Below the pieces are notes generated by a model. The model saw only the letters and a list, made by a program, of their open reading frames with translations, made no database searches and had not been told where the DNA came from. A stretch of DNA of 64,000 bases from Hexactinellida sp. DTS-2022 (taxonomy: Eukaryota; Porifera; Hexactinellida): the NCBI GenBank assembly GCA_028753945.1, contig JAPNXP010000010.1, forward strand, positions 809,042 through 873,041, written 5' to 3'. This document shows, in pieces, positions 58,006 to 64,000 of the stretch (positions within the stretch are counted from its first letter, which is position 1; every line of letters starts with the position of its first letter). A program made the position numbers and the translations under genes.

Positions 58006-59032
58006 TAGCTGAAATTCAAATATTAACTTTAATTTATACTTTTGCAATAACAACAGCCGATGCAGTTGTACTCGACGATATTTCTCAAGCACGGATTAAA
58101 ATGAACGGAATAGGTGGATTGAGGCAATGCCAAATAATCCAGGGAGTCTCAAAGATCGAAGAGAATCTTTGTGCGTGAATCACATTTTGAATTGTTTGAG
58201 ACTGTGTAAAAGGTGGAAAGCAGCCAGTTGGACCTCCTACCGATTTAAATCGGTAAACAATGGCTGGTTTAACAAACTTCTGATGCCGTAAAACAACAAT
58301 AATATTAAATAACAAAAAATGCAACAAATAATATAATCTACACATGGTCAAATAATCCGCAAATGGTGGATTAGTTAAGCCTCCAAAGGAAAAAATTGGT
58401 GGCTTAAGAAAGATTTTTGGTGGCTAACGCTAACAAACCACCTAATTTGTCGAACACTGCTAATTAGTGATAGTCAATATGCCAATATCTTCCTTACATG
58501 TGACTTCCTATTCGACAATAATACATTTATGGGAATCCTTATATAGAGCTGAGCTTTGTAGAGTTCAGATTTTTTCCCATACTAAAAGCCCAGGCTTACT
58601 TTCTAAAGGTCAATTTAAAAGTCTGGAAAAAAACTGACCTTTCTCAGTGCTGAATACACATAGTGAAAAACTGAACTCTACTAGAGCTGAGCTCTATATA
58701 AGTAATTTCTACATTTATTATGTCTAACTCTAACTGAAGTCGAGAATTTGAGATAATTACCATATATGGAAAAGGTGTGAAAACCGCAAACTCACATTCC
58801 ACAAATATTTGAGATAAGGCAATATGACCAATGGACTCCCAAAATATGACTTCCTAAGTTCCTATACGACAATAATACATGTCCTGTGTCTAGCATTAGC
58901 GGATTACGAGATATCAATGACACAATGGACCCAAGTTCCAGGACCAGAGCTGACAGCCTACAGTCCTTTATTAAAGTAGTCTATGTCCCTACCTTAGTGT
59001 GGCCGGTATGCTGAAAAAGTTTGCGAACTCCT

Positions 59033-59474
59033 GACTTAAGGCTGGGAATATTCTACTGGCCCAGGCGAATCTGGATGGGACATAAAATTAACAGATTTTG
59101 GACTGAGTAAGGTTGTGGATCAGGAGGGGCTCGATGGAATGGAACTGACGTAAAAGGGTGCAGGAGTCCCACCAGAATGTTTCGTATCAGCAATGAACCG
59201 CCTAAGATAAGCAGTAAGGTTGATGTTTGGTCTGTTAGTGTAATCTTCTATCAATGTTCGTTTGGCCGCAAACCATTGGCAATGAATAATCACAGGCGAG
59301 TGCGAGTATTCTCCATGAAAATACTATCCTAAAAGCGACAGAAGTTCCTGATAAATCACCGATTTCTAAGGAAGCATAAGATTTTATCAAAAAATGCTTG
59401 ACATATCGAAAGAGGAGAGACCAGATATTTTCACTCTCTCAATCGATTCTTACTTGAAACCTCCCAAAAAATAG
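59033..59474 (+). pseudogene. Tousled-like kinase (TLK) processed pseudogene fragment
   Basis: The kinase C-lobe is readable across shifting frames: the catalytic-loop remnant ending GNILL at about 59050, IKLTDFGLSKVVDQ (DFG motif), DGMELT, PPECF, VDVWSV-like, FGRKPL, and a C-terminal SIDSYLKPPKK before TAG at 59472. The GMELT-to-PPECF region and the PPECF-to-NKVDVWS spacing are hallmarks of TLK, a nuclear Ser/Thr kinase acting on ASF1 in chromatin assembly. Here the TYWYLP segment is deleted, there is an in-frame TAA after MELT, and there are several indels. No introns interrupt about 150 residues, so it probably arose by retroposition. A hAT-like end (GTTTGCGAACTCCTG) abuts it upstream. Confidence 0.75.
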
Positions 59475-59641
59475 CGTATCACATTGTAAAGTAATTAGCG
59501 TATTCAGTGCATCATAGGTTGGTCTTGATGTATACGCTAAAATAATCCATCCACGCTACTAATATTCCATAGGAACTTATTTCATTTCTTTCACCGTGCT
59601 CCCATTTAGCTGTGTTAATTTCCCTATACCTTACGGAATCT

Positions 59642-59783
59642 CCAGGGCGTAAATCTATGCTATAAAGTGGGTGAGACGTTTTCACAATTGGTGAGAGGTT
59701 GATGAGACAATTTATATAGGTGTCCCTTCTACTCCAAAAAGTGTGGGGATGCGTCCCCCCCGTCCCCCCCAGGATTTACGCCC
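59642..59783. mobile_element. Possible hAT-like MITE
   Basis: CAGGGCGTAAATC on the left and GGATTTACGCCC on the right are inverted repeats about 140 bp apart. No clear duplication is seen. Confidence 0.4.
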
Positions 59784-60234
59784 ATGCTACGGATTCATTG
59801 TGGTGGTCATCCGATTACATATTAACAATGTAAGATGCACTTCTCTCTCTTGGTAAAATATATTTGTATTTGTGTTATTTTCGAATTCTGATAATCTACT
59901 GACTTATCTTTCATTTCTGAGACCCACGTAATGTTAGCATATACACTAAAGTTAAAATACTTTGCGATTACTATAATTAGGAATTGTAAACTCGTCTGCT
60001 GTACTCTATTTTCTAGATTTGACTGTAATCATATTCTTAAAAACACTGCTTAACTGCTTAATTTCGCGAGACAAATAGTATTTCCCCATTGACTACTCCA
60101 CCATTTTAGTTATTCTGAATAACTGCAACAATTGAATCTATTCTATGTACACAAATTTAACAAAACGCATCTTCTTTTTTAGAAATATTAATTGTTGTTG
60201 AGAACCGTTGTAATCATTATTAGTATATTGAACC

Positions 60235-60365
60235 CTTCGGTCTCGGTCGCTTTGCAACGGATCACTCTCTCACAAAGGTCGCTTCGCGACCTTTGTTCGT
60301 TCGTATTAGCACTACGCAACACAATTAACGGCCCGCTTCGCGGCCTTACCCTCCTCAAAATATCA
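60235..60365 (-). repeat. Helitron-like 3' terminal fragment
   Basis: CCCTTCGGTCTCGGTCGCTT, the hairpins GGTCGCTTCGCGACC and GGCCCGCTTCGCGGCC, and CACAATTAACGG match the inverse of the 3' end at 19530-19608. No 5' end is found nearby. Confidence 0.55.
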
Positions 60366-60759
60366 CTCATAATAAATTACGTTAGTTGATCAAGTTCAGT
60401 TTGTTGTTATTTGTGAGCCAAGCCATACCAATGTTGTCAATAATTAATTAAAATATTATTTACTAATTAGCCCAAGATTTACCTTCTGCACAATAACTTG
60501 TTTGAATAAAAATTCGCTGAATTACTCTCCTCAATATGTCATTTATTATGCAAAAGATATAGACAATAAACTGAGTGCACTGTAATTATTATGCATTTAA
60601 TCTATGTATTTACAAAATGTTGTACATTCATTTGTACTATTAAACTTGCGAATTGCATTCACTTAGTAAAAGTAAATAAAATCAATGTCAAGAAGAAAAA
60701 TATGGAAATAAAACTCTAATACTAACTTTAAAAAGTTCAAATTCGAAAAACAAACAAGA

Positions 60760-61335
60760 TTATTTCTTGTACGTAATAAGATGTGAGGGATATGCGATAC
60801 AGTTCTCATAGACAATGTGTATAACTTCTCCCCCTCGTCTCCCCTGTACACTGTGGTATCTATCTCTCAGTGCTATTGGGGCGTAACGGGGGACTGGTAA
60901 TACTTTCATCCCGTGAAAGTTCTTTTGAGTATCCTATAAAAACTGTTGCTACAAACACACAGCATAAATCGTCCTGTGTTTCATAGCGATAAGAATGTGA
61001 ATATGAACAATTTGTGGCGAAATATATACCACGCCCCCATAGACCCTTATGAGCGTAGTTCATATTAAACCCTTGTGGATCGTTAATAATTAGGTCTGGA
61101 TTGGTGCCGCTAGACCCGTGAAAAAGCGAGCGGATGTAGAGACAACTGTCTGGATTTCTGTTAGTTTGTTGGAATATTTTATCTTTTAAAGCATTCCAGC
61201 AGTGCGGATTGAATATTTTCTTAATAAATATAACTTCGGAGTATGGCATGGAGGAATGGAAACAGCGAGAGATAGCTTTGAATTCCTCCTCCTGTGAGTC
61301 CAGGTTAACTTGACTGAAGGACACACCCACGTCAA
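60760..61335 (-). CDS. PARP/ADP-ribosyltransferase catalytic exon, 3' end of the sacsin-HEPN-PARP gene
   Basis: An acceptor (TTCTCTCAG) at 61336-61337 opens the exon; it joins the exon ending at 62013 in phase (AVLN-F-DVGVSF). The sequence shows the helical lead-in (IKKIFNPHCWNALKDKIFQQ) and the NAD-binding motifs: His in LFHGSSG, GFNMNYA, and Tyr in GLWGRGIYFATNCSYSH. The frame breaks at the C-run at 60888-60892. In the shifted frame the domain ends normally (RDRYHSVQGRRGGEVIHIVY, then ENCIAYPSHLITYKK and stop at 60760). One base missing or extra there, genuine or from sequencing, would account for it. Aligned with PARP1, the catalytic Glu position is Ile (VIHIVYE), giving H-Y-I, which predicts mono-ADP-ribosylation at most. 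It resembles PARP10-15-type domains. Confidence 0.8.
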
Positions 61336-61575
61336 CTGAGAGAACACAGTAATTTGTAAAATAATATTGATATGAAAATATATACAGTGGTCAGTGTTTT
61401 TTTAAGGAAAATTATAGGCCCAAATGGGCTTCTAATTTTTCTCAATGAGCCTCTAATTTTTAACGTGCTAAGTACTCAATATCATGAAATGTAGAGTGAG
61501 GGCCTCTAATTGTTGGGGTGAGGGCCTCTAATTGTTGGTAGGGCCCTCTAAGCAAATCCTTAAAAAAAACACTGA

Positions 61576-61719
61576 CAGTGGTATTTGCATATAAGCAATA
61601 TTGTTCTATTAGCAAGTTATCGTGCATTCCCAAGCAAGCGTTTAATTGAAGTGAATACGTTCATCTAATGACAAGTTCGCCTACAAAAAATGATACTTGC
61701 TATTACGCGAACCCTACTG
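61576..61719. mobile_element. pogo-like MITE in the sacsin-PARP intron
   Basis: The left end is CAGTGGTATTTGC and the right end, inverted, is CAGTAGGGTTCGCGTAATAG, followed by TA. The inside repeats TTAGCAAG-like units. A further terminus-like sequence (CAGTAGACTCTCGTAATAAT) lies at 61762. Confidence 0.6.
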
Positions 61720-62012
61720 TATAATAAAATGAGATTTCCTTAATAGCAAATAGCAAACTACAGTAGACTCTCGTAATAATGAACACCAATGGACCTCGGA
61801 ATTTCATCGTATTAACTGGAATTCATATTAAGCGGAGTAATTTAAATGCATATTATAGACGAGGGGAACTAATCCTTGTGTTATAGTATAGTAGGTTAAA
61901 TCTACATGTAGTTCTTAAACTGTATATCGCTTATCTCACAACACTTGCACTCCCCTCCTTAACAAATATTTCGCCTTACCCTTGTATATTGCTTAAGTGC
62001 ATAACTACTTAC

Positions 62013-64000
62013 AGTTTAGCACAGCGGTTATGAGAGGGGGGTGTGCCGAAGGCAGAGACCTGAAGAGTGGGTCCCGCTGGTCTAGCAGCATCTCCCGCAT
62101 TGCCGGGAGCTCCCAAATAACCAGCTGCAAGATACGCTCTGCACTCCTACTCGCCTCTCTCGCCTGATCCAGTGTGAATATCTGTTGGGGAATATAACTC
62201 CCCACCCCGTGAGTAATGGTGGAATTAGGAATGCGCGTCTCGACGTCATAGTTCACTAGCGGTATGGTGAGCTCTTCTATTTCCGTGTACAGCCGGGGGC
62301 GACCGGGTAGGAGGAAAGGAATGTAGTCGATGAGCACTCTTAAATTCCGCTCCATTTCGAGTCTATTTTTAGACCCCTTAAAGTGTAGCAGAGCTGTCAG
62401 CACCTTAACCACAGCCTCGAAACAGAAGAAGCAGGCGTGTGCGGGAAACAAATTATGGTTGTCTCCACAAGGTGTGAATAATTTCTGTGCAGTTAGCAGG
62501 TCACACTGCGCTATCATTAGCCAGAGTCTAGCAGCTGGGAGATCTGGCTCTCCAATAGAAATACCCTGGGGCCTAGGCCGTGGTGCTGTGTATGTATAGT
62601 AGGTTCTAGCTACAGGGGAAGAGTGGTAAGACCTGCTACCAGTGGAATGAGTACTATAGTGAGTGCCTGAGTGAAATGTTGGGGGCGGAGTTGGAGATGG
62701 GGGCAGTGGGAGAGGCCAAGGATCGAGTGTTATATTGTATTCATTGAGTTTCTCCATAATGTCAGCTGGTTCTAGCATGAAACAGAACTCAAAGAAAGAA
62801 AGCACATCTGTGAAAATACCGCCGAGACGCATGTTGATTGTATAGGCGATGTCTTTATGAATACACTTATTTGGGTTGCTTGATAGGATGAACTGATTGC
62901 TGCTAGCGTTAATGTAGCAACTACATGCGTTGTTAAGAGAGTAGTTAACAGGCGGAGTCTGTAGCTTGTCGGTGATAACAGTATCAATCTGTGTTACCGC
63001 TACAACGCGTAATCTGTTCACCAATATACAGTAAACAGACTCAAAACCAGAATGGTCTGAGCCGTCATCGCTAAAACAAGTTTGTCCATTCGACAGGAGT
63101 AACTTCTCAAGATCTTTCTTAGTTAAGTGGAAGTAGAGTCTTCGCATGGAGCGAAATACGACGGGAGAAGTTAGAGCTGTTTGTAGAGATAGCGAGGCAT
63201 AAGTCCCCGGGATTATAACTTTATGTGTTAGAACATTAGGATCAATGTTCTCAGTTATGAGTTCTGTTAACTGCTTCAAGCGAAGGCAGTTAGGTGGCAC
63301 ACAAGATTTGTTCTCATCTGGTTCTAACGGCTTTAGGATGTTGAGGGAGAGATTAAGTTTGTTAACCCTTGACAGTAGCGATAGGTTATCTGCGAATATG
63401 ACGTCACTGCATATTACTAGCCGAGTGTCTCTTGTCAACAGATAAACCTGTGTTAAGTCGAGTGTACATTGTGTAGAATTATTCTGAAGTTCTCTCAGAG
63501 CACTGATGAAGCTGTTGAACACTTCATCAACTTTTTGTTCGTATCCACTATCACTCAATTGAATATTTTGTGTATGTAAAAGCTCGAATATTTTAAATAG
63601 AAAGTATGCATAATGTCTGAAAGTAGCCCTTTCTTCAATCCCAATTCTTTTCAGAAACTGAGGATAGTTCCCAGCTAATTGAGCAGGTAGTTGGATCACA
63701 AAAGGAAAGAGAATTTCTATTGCACTGAATAGCAATTGAATTGTGTAGTATAACTTAGTATCCCATAGGACGCAAGGTAAATCAACAAGCCCTTCGTATT
63801 TGAGATCTGTTTGTGATAGATACTTCTCCAAGTATTTGTATGACTCATTGAAGTACTTTATAAAGCCGTTAGGAATGTCAGTTAGTGCGGGGTATACCAG
63901 TACTATCTGATTTGTTATATTAATTAAATGATCCCACATTATTTTGGGATTAGGATGGCTAATTATTCCAAGATATTGGTAAGAAACATTTGGGAATTTA
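62013..64000 (-). CDS. Sacsin-like repeat region plus HEPN domain, large exon (5' partial)
   Basis: The frame is open from the window edge: 20 codons upstream of the first ATG (63939) still read sacsin-like sequence (YQYLGIISHPNPKIMWDHL). Residues 1 to about 400 (counting from that Met) resemble the sacsin repeat tail with its YLGI-HP-HL pattern. A Pro/Ser/Thr/Tyr-rich linker spans about 405-460. Residues about 465-620 form a HEPN domain: LPAARLWLMIAQCDLLTAQK, the CFFCFEAVVKVLTALLHFK helix, and YIPQQIFTLDQAREASRSAE. Sacsin is a giant co-chaperone ending in DnaJ-HEPN; no HPD-bearing DnaJ domain is visible here. A donor GTAAGT follows AVLN at 62012, just before an in-frame stop, so the exon should splice on to the PARP exon. 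The N-terminus (sacsin Hsp90-like repeats, if present) lies outside the window. Confidence 0.82.

Larger units (their letters stand above)
56430..58930. repeat. Tandem copies of a roughly 165-bp unit, split by insertions
   Basis: The unit contains GGAAAGGTGTGAACATCGCA, CATTCCACAAATATTTCCGA, AAAATATGACTTCCTA, GACAATAATACATTT and CTCGAGATTTTAACAATATT. Copies are at about 56430-56527 with 56670-56690, 56690-56835, 56836-56990 and 58725-58930. The last two end in the same GTGTCTAGCATTAGCGGATT block, and a Harbinger-type region lies between them. Confidence 0.75.

Noticed and set aside
58085-58351. Harbinger transposase DDE fragment
   Set aside because: A PG-[LI]-F/I-G...I-H-like string can be forced only by changing frames within 20 bases; no catalytic motif is firm.

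Overview
This is an AT-rich eukaryotic nuclear window with spliced genes (GT-AG introns about 0.1-1.3 kb long) embedded in transposon-dense DNA. The gene content is that of an early-branching or other invertebrate animal: a PLAT-domain animal lipoxygenase, a TRIM-like NHL-repeat protein, LRR/cbEGF modules, a Tousled-like kinase pseudogene, a sacsin/HEPN protein and a PARP domain. A sponge fits best, but the sequence alone cannot prove this. I see no convincing tRNA, rRNA, CRISPR or prokaryotic operon structure.

Layout. 0-1.2 kb: decayed LRR-LRRCT-cbEGF coding sequence. 2.8-7.5 kb: a complete six-exon lipoxygenase on the minus strand; the exon reading phases close to 767 codons, and the C-terminal exon lies beyond a 1.3-kb intron. 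8-17 kb: transposon relics, a 1.35-kb MULE-like element with tandem-repeat termini, and a dead NHL-gene copy. 17.5-18.7 kb: an intact single-exon NHL protein gene. 18.9-24.9 kb: Helitron-like, hAT-like and pogo-like non-autonomous elements. 25.0-25.7 kb: an unrecognised 231-codon ORF. 26.7-30.1 kb: one hAT-type insertion carrying two smaller hAT MITEs and a Helitron that contains a 1.77-kb compound palindrome. 32.5-37.9 kb: an intact 5.4-kb MULE transposon with a FLYWCH/MULE transposase and three younger insertions. 38-54.5 kb: a complex array of 0.8-1.4-kb repeat units, most ending in a roughly 110-nt hairpin. This array is interrupted by a second MULE (transposase fused to an MDM2-type RING finger, now frameshifted), a non-autonomous MULE, and two hAT MITEs that appear to have inverted the DNA between them. 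56.4-59.5 kb: small tandem repeats, a Harbinger-type Myb/SANT relic and a Tousled-like kinase pseudogene. 60.8-64 kb (minus strand, 5' end outside the window): a sacsin-like/HEPN exon that splices in phase to a PARP catalytic exon, predicting a sacsin-HEPN-PARP fusion.

The host genes (lipoxygenase, NHL protein, sacsin-HEPN-PARP, 231-codon ORF) show no sign of acting in one pathway; they are islands among repeats. The most notable observations are the predicted sacsin-HEPN-PARP fusion, the RING-bearing MULE, four MULE-like elements whose terminal inverted repeats are arrays of short tandem units, compensatory changes in the arms of the array hairpin, and the MITE-mediated inversion. All coordinates of exons and element ends were worked out by eye from splice sites, reading phase, terminal repeats and target-site duplications.
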